A stretch of DNA of 18,691 bases from Selenomonadaceae bacterium (GCA_016280345.1 JAEEGN010000005.1:1-18691), one strand, 5' to 3'; counted from the first letter of the stretch, positions 8,113 through 15,360 are shown. The notes: generated by a model not told the origin, from the sequence alone. Numbers and translations are program-made.

Positions 8113-9074
8113 CCGACCCGCAGGATGATCAGTCCCAGGACGCTGAGCAGCGCCCCGGCCAGCCAGAAGCGGTGAACCACCTTCGTCTCCGGCCATCCCT
8201 TGAGCTCGAAATGATGATGGATCGGGCTCATCAGGAAGACCCGCCGGCCCGTTGTCTGGAACGAAATGACCTGGATGATGACGGACAGCGCCTCCATGAC
8301 GAAAACGCCGCCGATCACGATGAGCAACAGTTCCGTCTTCGTGAGGATGGCCGCTGCCGCCAGCGCGCCGCCGAGAGCCAGCGACCCGGTATCGCCCATG
8401 AACACCCTGGCCGGGTGCGCGTTGAAGCGCAGGAAGGCGAGACAGGCCGCGGCTACGGCAACACAGAAAGCGGCCAACGCCGCTTTCCCGAAATGAACGC
8501 ACACGAGCGCATACGCCACCGCCGCGACGGCTACAGTCCCTGCTGCCAGGCCGTCCAGGCCGTCGGTCAGGTTGACCGCGTTTGTTGTGCCCACAAGAAC
8601 GAAAAATACCAATACGTAATACGCCAGGCCCAGGTCCACGGCCCGCGCGACGAACGGAATCCAAAGCTCCGTCGTCATGCCCAGCCAGCGGGTACCGATG
8701 AAGGTCACCAGCACCGCCATGAAGATCTGCCCGGCCAGCTTCTGCCGGGCTTTCAGCCCCAGGTTGCGTTTCTTTACCACCTTTATATAGTCATCGACAA
8801 ATCCGATGACGAGATGCCCCAACGTCACGAAAAGCGCCAGCAGGACCGCCGGCTCGCGGCCCGTCGCCGCCAACGTCCCGATCGTGATGCCGGCGGCGAT
8901 CATCAGACCGCCCATCGTAGGCGTGCCGCTCTTGGCCCGATGGCTTCTCGGGCCCTCGTCGCGGATGCTTTGGCCGAATTTCAGCCGGTGGAGCGCCGGA
9001 ATCGCGAGGGGGCCGGAAATCAGCACGACCGCCGCCGCCACCAGGCCCGCCAGCAGGCAGGAATTGCTTCCCAT
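8109..9074 (-). CDS. mraY: Phospho-N-acetylmuramoyl-pentapeptide-transferase MraY
   Basis: Polytopic membrane enzyme that transfers phospho-MurNAc-pentapeptide to undecaprenyl phosphate, forming lipid I. About ten hydrophobic segments alternate with the conserved cytoplasmic motifs: KSGTPTMGGL, GFVDDYIKVVKKRNLGL with the Asp pair, NAVNLTDGLDGLAAG, FMGDTGSLALGG, and the His-rich SPIHHHFELKGW near the C-terminus. The length (about 321 residues) is normal for the family. I prefer the ATG at 9074 because the GGAGG site is then 9 bases away; the ATG at 9080 is only 3 bases from it. The gene lies 58 bases after murF, and its end carries the -35 of the next promoter. Confidence 0.97.
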   Translation of the reverse strand: MGSNSCLLAGLVAAAVVLISGPLAIPALHRLKFGQSIRDEGPRSHRAKSGTPTMGGLMIAAGITIGTLAATGREPAVLLALFVTLGHLVIGFVDDYIKVVKKRNLGLKARQKLAGQIFMAVLVTFIGTRWLGMTTELWIPFVARAVDLGLAYYVLVFFVLVGTTNAVNLTDGLDGLAAGTVAVAAVAYALVCVHFGKAALAAFCVAVAAACLAFLRFNAHPARVFMGDTGSLALGGALAAAAILTKTELLLIVIGGVFVMEALSVIIQVISFQTTGRRVFLMSPIHHHFELKGWPETKVVHRFWLAGALLSVLGLIILRVG

Positions 9075-9132
9075 AATCATTCCCCTCCCGACGCCGCGCG
9101 CCGCGTTTTCTTCCGATCCGCCGCCCCTGCCC

Positions 9133-10506
9133 TCACAGGAGGCCGATGATCTCTCCCATCGCCATGCTGTGGGAGCCCTTGAAAAGCACCGTATCCCCCG
9201 GCCGCAGGATTTCCTTCAGCACGCGTCCCGCTTCTTCATGGGAGGCGCAGCGGTGAACCTCTTTCAGACCAGCTTCTTCCGCGCCCCGGGCGATCTCCTC
9301 CCCCAGCGTCCCGCGGGTCACCAGCGCGGCTACACCGGCGTCCACTGCCTGGGCGCCCACCCGGCGATGCGCCTCGGCGGAAATCGTTCCCAGCTCCAGC
9401 ATATCGCCCAGCACGGCAACTTTCCGTCCCGGGGCGACTTCCCGCAGGGTTTCCAGCGCCGCCTTCATCGAGGCCGGACTGGCGTTATAGGCGTCGTTGA
9501 TGACGGTGATATCGCCGATCTGCCGGCGCTCGAAGCGCTGCCCGGTCACCTCCGGCTCCGCCAGCCCCGCCTGCATTTCCTCCGTCGTGAGTTCCAGCAC
9601 GTAGCCTGCGGCCAGCGCCGCCAGCGCGTTGTAAACGTTGTGCCGCCCCGCCATGGGCAGCAGGAAGGGAACCGGCGGCGCGCCGTCGAAGGAGACGCTG
9701 AAGCGCATGGCCGAGCCCTCCGCCTCGATATCGCCGCCCCGCACGTCGGCGTTGCCCGAAGTGCCGAAGGCCACTACCCGGACGCCGTCCCGTACCCGGC
9801 CGCGCATGGCCGCCACCCGGGGATCGTCGTCGTTGAGGATGACCGTCCCGCCCGGCGCGATGGCCTCCGCCATCTCTCCCTTGGCCCGGGCGATGTTTTC
9901 GATGGAGCCCAGGAGCTCCACGTGCGTCTCGCCGACGTTGGTGACGATGCCGATGGTCGGCGCGGCCACCGGCGCCAGCGCCGCGATCTGCCCCAGTCCG
10001 CGCATGCCGATCTCCACCACCGCCGCCCGGTGGGTCGGCGTAATCTGCAACAGCGTCCGCGGCAGGCCGATCTCGTTGTTGAAGTTCGCCTCGGTCTTCA
10101 GCACCGGCATTCTGGCCGCCAGCACCGACGCCGTGAGGTCCTTCGTCGTCGTCTTGCCGTTGGAGCCGGTCACGGCGATGACCGGCAGATCAAAGCGCAT
10201 CCGCCAGGCGTGGGCGATGTCCTGATACGCTTTCAGAGTATCCGCCACGAAAAAAACCGGCACCTTGACGTCCCGAAGCTTTTCCCGGTCGCAGCCCTCG
10301 CTGACGACGACGCCCAACGCTCCCTTCTCCACCGCGTCCCGGACGAAATCCTCGCCGTTGAAGCGTTCGCCCCGCAGCGCCAGGAACAGGTTCCCCATGG
10401 CGATTTTCCGCGTATCCGTGACGACGTCCTCGTACACCACGGAAGCCGCGTTCTCCACCCGGGCCCCGGTCGCCTCCATGATTTCCGCCAACGATAACTC
10501 CGCCAT
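9133..10506 (-). CDS. murF: UDP-MurNAc-tripeptide--D-alanyl-D-alanine ligase MurF
   Basis: Cytoplasmic Mur ligase (457 residues) that adds the D-Ala-D-Ala dipeptide, completing UDP-MurNAc-pentapeptide. The N-terminal substrate domain contains DTRKIAMGNLFLALRGERFNG; the central domain has the P-loop TGSNGKTTTKD (113-123) and the MurF-typical NFNNEIGLPRT (141-151). NDAYNASPASMKAAL in the C-terminal domain is also diagnostic. The start codon shares one base with the murE stop (TGATG), so the two genes are likely translationally coupled. Its dipeptide substrate is made by Ddl, encoded farther along the same cluster. Confidence 0.97.
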   Translation of the reverse strand: MAELSLAEIMEATGARVENAASVVYEDVVTDTRKIAMGNLFLALRGERFNGEDFVRDAVEKGALGVVVSEGCDREKLRDVKVPVFFVADTLKAYQDIAHAWRMRFDLPVIAVTGSNGKTTTKDLTASVLAARMPVLKTEANFNNEIGLPRTLLQITPTHRAAVVEIGMRGLGQIAALAPVAAPTIGIVTNVGETHVELLGSIENIARAKGEMAEAIAPGGTVILNDDDPRVAAMRGRVRDGVRVVAFGTSGNADVRGGDIEAEGSAMRFSVSFDGAPPVPFLLPMAGRHNVYNALAALAAGYVLELTTEEMQAGLAEPEVTGQRFERRQIGDITVINDAYNASPASMKAALETLREVAPGRKVAVLGDMLELGTISAEAHRRVGAQAVDAGVAALVTRGTLGEEIARGAEEAGLKEVHRCASHEEAGRVLKEILRPGDTVLFKGSHSMAMGEIIGLL

Positions 10507-11993
10507 CAGATGATTCCTCCCAATGCCTCGCGGGCGACTTCCCGATCATCGAAATGAATCGTTCCCGTCGCCAGTATCTGATAATCCTCATGGCCCTTGC
10601 CGGCGATCACGACCGTGTCCCCCCGCCCGGCCATGGCGATGGCGGTCAGGATGGCGTCGCGGCGGTCCGCGATGCGGTCATGGGGCTTGGTGCCGATGGT
10701 CTCCTTGACGCCGGCCATCACCTGGTCCAGGATGGCCTCCGGATCCTCCGAACGCGGGTTGTCCGAGGTGACGATGACCGCGTCCGAAAGCTCCGCCGCG
10801 ATGCGCCCCATGACGGGCCGCTTCGTGCGGTCGCGGTCGCCGCCGCAGCCAAAGACGGTGATGATGCGGTGCTCCGTGATCTGCCGGGCCGTTTTCAGGA
10901 TGTTTTCCAGGCCGTCCGGCGTATGGGCGTAATCCACCACCACCGCGAAATCCTGCCCGCAGTCCACGAGCTCGAACCGTCCCGGCACGCCGCCGAACTC
11001 CGTCAACGCTTTTTCGATGACGGCCAGCGGGATTTCCTCCGCCAGCCCCACCCCGGCCGCCGCCAGGGCGTTATAGACGTTGAACAGGCCGGTGATCTTC
11101 AGCTGCAGTTTCAGGCGGCCGAAGCTGCCCTGAATCGCGAAGTCCGCGCCCGTGGCCCGAACCCTGGTTTCCACGGCCCGGAGCCGGGCCCCCTCGTTCA
11201 TCACGCCGTACGTGATATGGGCCGCCGGCCCCGACGCCTCCAGCATGACGCCCGCCGCCGCGTCGTCCACGTTGACGACCGCCGTCTTGCCCGGCTTCAC
11301 GCCCTCCATCAGCGAAGCGAAGAGTTTCGCCTTGGCGGCGCGGTAGTTCTCCATCGTTTTATGATAATCCAGATGATCCTGGGTGAGATTCGTGAACACC
11401 GCCACGTCGAACTCGCAGCCGGCGACGCGGTCCTGATCCAGCGCGTGGGAGGAAACCTCCATGACGGCGTACTCCAGTCCCTCGTCCACCATCTGCGCCA
11501 GCGTGCGCTGCAGATCCACGACATTCGGCGTCGTGTTATGAACCGGCAGGATCTTGTTTCCGATGATGATCTGTATGGTCCCGATGAGGCCCGTCCTGTG
11601 CCCGGCTTTTTCGAGGATCGATCGGACGAGGTAACTGGTCGTGGTCTTGCCGTTGGTTCCGGTGATGCCGATGAGGCGGAGCTGCTTGCCGGGGTAGCCG
11701 AAGAAAGCCGGCACGATCTTCTTCACGGCCGCGTCGAGATCCGGCACCTTGAGCACCGCGACGCCCACCGGCGGCTTGACGTCCCGCTCGGTCATGATGG
11801 CGACGGCGCCCTGCTTCACTGCTGCCGGGATGAAGTCGTGGCCGTCCACGTGCTCGCCCGCCACGCAGACGAACAGCGAATTCTGTCCGGCCTGCCGCGA
11901 ATCCTGCACGATATCGGTGATGGTCGCCTGGGCGTAGCCGATGATTTTCGCGCCCTCCACCATCGCCGCCAGATCCTTCAGCTTCTTCTGCAT
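10506..11993 (-). CDS. murE: UDP-MurNAc-tripeptide synthetase MurE (meso-DAP-adding)
   Basis: Cytoplasmic Mur ligase (495 residues) adding the third residue of the stem peptide. Motifs: DSRQAGQNSLFVCVAG near the N-terminus, P-loop TGTNGKTTT (111-119), TTPN (154-157), VSSHAL (180-185), DHLDYHKTMENY (206-217), and DNPRSEDP at 411-418. DNPR is the known signature of meso-diaminopimelate-specific MurE; lysine-adding enzymes differ here. The peptidoglycan is therefore predicted to be DAP-type. The ATG at 11993 has a GGGGAG/AAAGGCGG ribosome site; the reading frame stays open to an ATG at 12071, but those 26 extra residues overlap the intergenic hairpin and resemble no MurE N-terminus. Confidence 0.96.
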   Translation of the reverse strand: MQKKLKDLAAMVEGAKIIGYAQATITDIVQDSRQAGQNSLFVCVAGEHVDGHDFIPAAVKQGAVAIMTERDVKPPVGVAVLKVPDLDAAVKKIVPAFFGYPGKQLRLIGITGTNGKTTTSYLVRSILEKAGHRTGLIGTIQIIIGNKILPVHNTTPNVVDLQRTLAQMVDEGLEYAVMEVSSHALDQDRVAGCEFDVAVFTNLTQDHLDYHKTMENYRAAKAKLFASLMEGVKPGKTAVVNVDDAAAGVMLEASGPAAHITYGVMNEGARLRAVETRVRATGADFAIQGSFGRLKLQLKITGLFNVYNALAAAGVGLAEEIPLAVIEKALTEFGGVPGRFELVDCGQDFAVVVDYAHTPDGLENILKTARQITEHRIITVFGCGGDRDRTKRPVMGRIAAELSDAVIVTSDNPRSEDPEAILDQVMAGVKETIGTKPHDRIADRRDAILTAIAMAGRGDTVVIAGKGHEDYQILATGTIHFDDREVAREALGGII

Positions 11994-12041
11994 TTTCTCC
12001 CCGCCTTTCTCATGGACTCCGTTCCCGCTTCGTCCCACATG

Positions 12042-12067
12042 AAAAGGGCATTGCCGCGGCAATACCC
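12042..12067 (-). terminator. Hairpin between ftsL and murE (weak terminator or attenuator)
   Basis: On the minus strand GGGTATTGC pairs with GCAATGCCC (9 base pairs, one G-T wobble) around the loop CGCG (12046-12067), followed by TTTT (12042-12045). The stem is strong but the T run is short, so partial termination or a processing site is as likely as full termination. It lies about 50 bases before the murE start. Confidence 0.5.
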
Positions 12068-12090
12068 TCAATGGCCGGCGCGAATCGCCT

Positions 12091-12122
12091 CCCCCCGGGA
12101 ACCCCCCGGGAACCCCTCGGGG
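12091..12122. repeat. GC-rich 11-base tandem repeat in the ftsL-murE gap
   Basis: Two identical 11-base units (CCCCCCGGGAA, 12091-12101 and 12102-12112) are followed by a degenerate third (CCCCTCGGGG, 12113-12122). Each unit is itself nearly palindromic. They lie directly downstream of ftsL, where ftsI/pbpB would be expected in a Firmicutes dcw cluster. Confidence 0.75.
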
Positions 12123-12139
12123 GCGCGCCGGACCGCCTC

Positions 12140-12523
12140 TTATTGCTTATCCGCCGCGAAGTACACGTCCTTGGGCACAACCATACCCAGGTGATTGATT
12201 GCGAAGTCCTTGATATGCTGCGGCGACTTCAGACGGTTGATCTCAATCTCCAGTTCCTGGTTCTCGCTCTCCAGTTGCGTGGCCTCCCGGACCGTCTGCA
12301 GCATTTCCGCGCCGCGGACGGCGCTCAGGATGCTGCGGGCCGTGATGATCGACGCCGCCACGGTCAGCACCATGGCCAGGACCAGCGCCCGGCTGCGCAG
12401 ATTCGTATTGATATGGGGCCGCTCCGCCGGCTGCACCCGCTGTACCTTCTTCCTGACCGGCGCCGCGTAAAGGTCCCTCTCAAAGCCGAAATCTTCCTGT
12501 CTCATCGCATTCAACGCTGACAT
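12140..12523 (-). CDS. ftsL: Cell division protein FtsL
   Basis: Small bitopic divisome protein (127 residues) that in other bacteria pairs with DivIC/FtsB and FtsQ/DivIB. A basic cytoplasmic region (KKVQRVQ) precedes one membrane helix (about 48-68, ALVLAMVLTVAASIITA) and a periplasmic coiled coil beginning TVREATQLESENQELEIEINR. The size, topology and position right after rsmH are those of FtsL; the primary sequence of this family is weakly conserved. The ATG at 12523 overlaps the rsmH end by 13 bases and has AGGGAG 9 bases upstream; a second ATG at 12505 is an alternative. No transpeptidase gene follows, an unusual feature of this cluster. Confidence 0.88.
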   Translation of the reverse strand: MSALNAMRQEDFGFERDLYAAPVRKKVQRVQPAERPHINTNLRSRALVLAMVLTVAASIITARSILSAVRGAEMLQTVREATQLESENQELEIEINRLKSPQHIKDFAINHLGMVVPKDVYFAADKQ

Positions 12524-13509
12524 TCCATCGAACTCCCTTCTCTCCCGTCTGTCCGCTGCGACGCGGACGGGAGGAGTTTTTCCGCGAGGCGGAGCCTGGC
12601 GCTCCGGGCCCTCGGGTTGCGGGCCGTCTCTCCGGCCCCCGGTGAAACCGCTTTGCCCAGCAGCCGGATTTCCGGCTGATGATGGCAGACGCATACGGGC
12701 AGCTCCGGCGGGCAGATACAGCCCCGCGCCATTTCCCGCAACGTGTTCTTGGCGATGCGGTCCTCCAGCGAGTGGAAGGTGATGACCGCCAACCGCCCGC
12801 CCGGCTTCAGATGACGCACCGCCGTGCGCAGCGCCCCCTCCAGGATGGCCAGCTCGTCGTTGACCTCGATGCGGATCGCCTGGAAGACCCGCTTCGCCGG
12901 ATGGCCCCCCGCCGCCCTTCGGACGGCTTTGGGAATGGCCCGGCAGATGACGTCCACGAGCTCGCCCGTCGTCCTGACCGGCGCCTCTTCCCGGGCCGCG
13001 GCGATGAACGCCGCGATGCGCTTCGCCCACCGCTCCTCCCCGTATTCGCGGAAGATGCGGGCCAGCGCTTCCTCACTGTATGAATTCACAACCTCAAAAG
13101 CGGACCGCGGCGCCGTCCCGTCCATGCGCATATCGAGGGGCGCGTCCTGCATATAGGAAAACCCCCGCTCCGCTTCGTCGATCTGCGGCGACGAAACGCC
13201 GAGATCGAAAAGCACCCCGTCGACAGCGGTGACGGAAAGCTCCGCCAGAATCTCCTCCAGCCGCCGGAAATTGCCCCGGACGATATCGACCCGGCAGGCC
13301 GCCCCGTCCAGTCGCTGGCGGGACGCGGCAATCGCCGCCGCGTCCTGATCGATACCGATGAGCCGCCCGGCCGGGGAAAGGCACCGGACGATCCGCGCGG
13401 CGTGACCGGCGCCGCCCAGCGTGCAATCCACATACGTCCCGTCCCGGGAGGTCAGGAGTCCCCCGATGGTCTCCTCCGGCATGACGCTGACGTGATGGAA
13501 CTCCGCCAT
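12511..13509 (-). CDS. rsmH: 16S rRNA (cytosine(1402)-N(4))-methyltransferase RsmH (MraW)
   Basis: SAM-dependent methyltransferase (332 residues) that modifies C1402 in the decoding centre of 16S rRNA. It begins EFHHVSVMPEE and carries the SAM-binding loop CTLGGAGHA (29-37), GIDQDAAAI (52-60), FDLGVSSPQ (101-109), GFSYMQDAPLDMRMD (116-130) and the typical C-terminal pattern CICPPELPVCVCH with NPRARSARLRLAEK. It starts three bases after the mraZ stop and overlaps ftsL by 13 bases. The mraZ-rsmH-ftsL order is the conserved head of the dcw cluster in most bacteria. Confidence 0.97.
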   Translation of the reverse strand: MAEFHHVSVMPEETIGGLLTSRDGTYVDCTLGGAGHAARIVRCLSPAGRLIGIDQDAAAIAASRQRLDGAACRVDIVRGNFRRLEEILAELSVTAVDGVLFDLGVSSPQIDEAERGFSYMQDAPLDMRMDGTAPRSAFEVVNSYSEEALARIFREYGEERWAKRIAAFIAAAREEAPVRTTGELVDVICRAIPKAVRRAAGGHPAKRVFQAIRIEVNDELAILEGALRTAVRHLKPGGRLAVITFHSLEDRIAKNTLREMARGCICPPELPVCVCHHQPEIRLLGKAVSPGAGETARNPRARSARLRLAEKLLPSASQRTDGREGSSMECQR

Positions 13510-13512
13510 CGC

Positions 13513-13944
13513 TTAGAACCCCAGCTCCGCCAGCGACTCCGCCATCGTGCTGATGGTCGGGATCACCGCGTCGTTGTAACGTTCCCACTCCGCCTTGCTC
13601 CAGACTTCGACGCGGTTGATGACGCCGGCCAGTACCACGTCCTTCTCCAGCATCGCGAATTTCCGCAGATTGCTCGGCACCAGGAACCGCCCCTGACGAT
13701 CGCAGTCCAGGACCCGCGCCACCGATACGAAGACGCGGCTCAGCATCCGCACCTCGGGCTTGGCCACCGGCATCGACTTCAGCTTCTCCGTCAGCACCTG
13801 CCAATCCGCTTCACTGTAGATGGACAGGCAGGTATCGAAGCCCCGGGTGATGACGAAACGCTCGCCGAGGTCCTCGCGGAACTCCGATGGCAGGATGATG
13901 CGCCCCTTGGCGTCAATCGTGTGCGCGTGCTCTCCCATCAACAT
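13513..13944 (-). CDS. mraZ: Transcriptional regulator MraZ
   Basis: DNA-binding protein (143 residues) with two AbrB-like half-domains, each carrying the D-x-[KR]-x-G-R type signature: DAKGRIILP (11-19) and DRQGRFLVP (82-90). In studied bacteria MraZ binds direct repeats upstream of its own gene and controls the dcw operon. It is the first gene of the cluster here, with an AAAGGTGGTGAG ribosome site before the ATG and 10-base-spaced GTGG repeats in the promoter region, consistent with autoregulation. A second ATG two codons in is possible but gives the same protein core. Confidence 0.96.
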   Translation of the reverse strand: MLMGEHAHTIDAKGRIILPSEFREDLGERFVITRGFDTCLSIYSEADWQVLTEKLKSMPVAKPEVRMLSRVFVSVARVLDCDRQGRFLVPSNLRKFAMLEKDVVLAGVINRVEVWSKAEWERYNDAVIPTISTMAESLAELGF

Positions 13945-13974
13945 TTCGTCTCACCACCTTTCCAAAATTCTCCC

Positions 13975-13998
13975 CCACATTTTACCACAATTCCCCAC
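13975..13998 (-). promoter_or_regulatory. MraZ-box-like direct repeats
   Basis: On the minus strand GTGG occurs three times at exact 10-base intervals (CCAC on the plus strand at 13975, 13985 and 13995), in the context GTGGGGAATT, GTGGTAAAAT, GTGGGGGAGA. A fourth GTGG (14025) is in the same helical phase, 30 bases upstream. Known MraZ sites are short G-rich direct repeats about one helical turn apart before mraZ, so this is a good operator candidate. Confidence 0.65.
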
Positions 13999-14008
13999 TT
14001 TTGGTTAA
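13979..14008 (-). promoter_or_regulatory. mraZ: Candidate mraZ promoter
   Basis: Minus strand: TTAACC (14003-14008), an 18-base spacer and TAAAAT (13979-13984) preceded by TGG, an extended -10. The repeats at 13975-13998 overlap the spacer and -10, as expected for repression by MraZ. A second candidate farther upstream, TTGAAA with TATATG in 14065-14092, has a 16-base spacer and cannot be excluded. Confidence 0.5.
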
Positions 14009-14197
14009 AATAAATTCTTTTTTCCCACCTAAAATCCTCCTTCCCCTGGCGGGAAATCAACGAACATATATTTTAAAATAAGGGTTTTTCAACTTTTCTG
14101 GGTCTATTTTCCTGCTTATCGCCCAACCGGCGGCGGGAACGAAATCTTTTTCTTTCATTCTCCCCCACCGCCACAATATATTCCCACAAAAATTTAA

Positions 14198-14206
14198 TTA
14201 TCCACA
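14198..14206 (+). promoter_or_regulatory. DnaA-box match upstream of mraZ
   Basis: TTATCCACA is an exact match to the high-affinity DnaA box. A weaker relative (TTATCCATT) follows at 14215-14223 on the same strand. A single 9-base match in A+T-rich DNA could be chance. Confidence 0.4.
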
Positions 14207-14249
14207 ATATCCTGTTATCCATTTTCGCGAAACGTCGTCTCCCGAAGGC

Positions 14250-14284
14250 AAAAAAACACGGTTTGACGAAAATGTCAAACCGTG
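14250..14284 (-). terminator. Intrinsic terminator of the deacetylase gene
   Basis: On the minus strand CACGGTTTGAC and GTCAAACCGTG form a perfect 11-base-pair stem with loop ATTTTC (14257-14284), followed by seven T residues (14250-14256). It separates the deacetylase transcript from the dcw cluster. The plus strand lacks a T run, so it acts in one direction. Confidence 0.93.
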
Positions 14285-14315
14285 GCAGGGACTAACTGTT
14301 TATTTTTCGGCAAAA

Positions 14316-15152
14316 TCAGCTCTTATTCCAGCCCAACTGTTCGAAAACCGGGACGTACTGGAGCCGCTCCAGGAAGGATCGGTAGGTGTTCGCCGTATGG
14401 AAGATGGGCACCCGCTCCAGGGCGTAGAGGTTGCTCGTCCGGTCCACGTTGCCGTACTTGAGGGTGAAAGCGCCCTTGTAGCCGGCCGCGGTCACCAGAC
14501 TGGCGATGGGGAGATTATACGTCCCGGTGGGATAGGCGATGAACTCCACCGTCTTGCCCAGCCGCTGCTCAATATCGCGCTTCGACTCCGCCAGCTCGTA
14601 GCGGAGCTGCTCGTCGCTGAGCTCGACCATCGAGCCGTGGGTGACGGTATGGGACTCGATGTCGATGAGGCCGCTGGCCTCCATCTCGGCCGCCTGCGCC
14701 CAGGTCATGTAGCCGGGCACCGCCTGATCGAGGTAACTGGTGACGACGAAGATCGTCGCCCGGAAACCGTACTTCTTCAGGATGGGATAGGCGTTCTTGT
14801 AATTGTCATGGTAACCGTCGTCGAAGGTGATGACCACCGGATTCTCCGGCAGCTCCGCCCCCTCCGTCAGCGCCGCGTGAAGTTCCGCCGGGGTGATGAC
14901 GTGGAAACCGTTGTCGTGAAGGTACTTCATCTGCCGGTCGAAATCCTCCGGCAGCACCGCCAGGGAATGGTGCATATTCTCGATCTTGTGATAGTTCAAC
15001 ACGACGATCCTGGCGCCGCCGGTCTCGTCCATTCCCTTGCGGGCGGCGAGGCGGGGCGGGAAGAACAGGCACAAAGGCAGCAGCGCCGCCAGGACGAGCA
15101 GCCAGATCCTGTTCCGCCACGAAGCCGGGCAAATCCTTTTTCTCTTTCGCAT
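14316..15152 (-). CDS. Membrane-anchored polysaccharide deacetylase (NodB/CE4 fold)
   Basis: A 278-residue protein with a basic N-terminus, one signal-anchor helix (about 16-33) and an extracytoplasmic NodB homology domain. Visible catalytic motifs are VLNYHKI (51-57), TFDDGY (109-114; D111 as general base, D112 as metal ligand) and SHTVTHG (167-173; metal ligands H168 and H172). In place of the RxPYG motif of typical chitin or peptidoglycan deacetylases it has FIAYPTGTYN (204-213), closer to the YPYG segment of PgaB/IcaB-type poly-GlcNAc deacetylases. The substrate cannot be fixed from sequence; surface polysaccharide or peptidoglycan is plausible. It is a single-gene unit with a GGAGG ribosome site, terminators on both sides, and the Tad-like gene upstream. 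Confidence 0.9.
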   Translation of the reverse strand: MRKRKRICPASWRNRIWLLVLAALLPLCLFFPPRLAARKGMDETGGARIVVLNYHKIENMHHSLAVLPEDFDRQMKYLHDNGFHVITPAELHAALTEGAELPENPVVITFDDGYHDNYKNAYPILKKYGFRATIFVVTSYLDQAVPGYMTWAQAAEMEASGLIDIESHTVTHGSMVELSDEQLRYELAESKRDIEQRLGKTVEFIAYPTGTYNLPIASLVTAAGYKGAFTLKYGNVDRTSNLYALERVPIFHTANTYRSFLERLQYVPVFEQLGWNKS

Positions 15153-15192
15153 AGCGACCTCCTATCGCGGCGATCATCCGCCGCCGCGTCCT

Positions 15193-15198
15193 ATTGTA
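15193..15198 (-). promoter_or_regulatory. Possible -10 for the deacetylase gene
   Basis: TACAAT on the minus strand, about 40 bases before the start codon and just after a terminator. The -35 region is poor because it falls in the T run (GGCTTT at 17 bases), so the call rests on the -10 and on the need for a promoter here. Confidence 0.35.
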
Positions 15199-15210
15199 CC
15201 CCGTCCGGGG

Positions 15211-15239
15211 AAAAAAAGCCAGCGGGAATTCCCGCCGGC
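15211..15239 (-). terminator. Intrinsic terminator upstream of the deacetylase
   Basis: On the minus strand GCCGGCGGG and CCCGCTGGC form a 9-base-pair stem (one G-T wobble) with loop AATT (15218-15239), followed by seven T residues (15211-15217). It is about 120 bases beyond the terminator of the preceding gene, so it either backs up that terminator or ends a separate short transcript. Confidence 0.85.
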
Positions 15240-15300
15240 CGCATTTTCCTGTCGCGCCCCGGAAAACGGCAAACAAAACGCCATCTTAAAGAAACGGATC

Positions 15301-15318
15301 GATTGATTCGATTGATTC
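15301..15318. repeat. 9-base tandem duplication
   Basis: GATTGATTC occurs twice in direct tandem (15301-15309 and 15310-15318), preceded by a partial GATC. It lies between the two terminators and has no obvious function. Confidence 0.6.
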
Positions 15319-15360
15319 GGCATTGCCGGCAAGCTGTTGCCCTTTCCCCCGAGCGGCGGC

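Larger units (their letters stand above)
13945..14315. other. A+T-rich intergenic region, deacetylase end to mraZ
   Basis: This 371-base stretch has no convincing gene. On the minus strand it holds, in order, the deacetylase terminator (14250-14284), a DnaA-box-like site (14198-14206), a 12-base A+T palindrome (14069-14080), a TTCCC/GGGAA inverted repeat (14041-14055), and the mraZ promoter with its GTGG repeats. It is far richer in A+T than the surrounding genes. Confidence 0.8.

Noticed and set aside
8806..12194. Long plus-strand open frames (8806-10497 and 10554-12194)
   Set aside because: Antisense shadows of mraY, murF and murE with no domain content.
14157..14187. Second set of GTGG repeats far upstream of mraZ
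   Set aside because: The spacing (6 and 13 bases) is irregular, unlike the exact 10-base phase at 13975-13998, so it is not called an MraZ site.
15240..15360. Possible cyclic-di-GMP or other riboswitch before the deacetylase
   Set aside because: A GGGCAA segment is present, but the other conserved parts of the GEMM consensus (such as GGACGCAAAGC) are missing.
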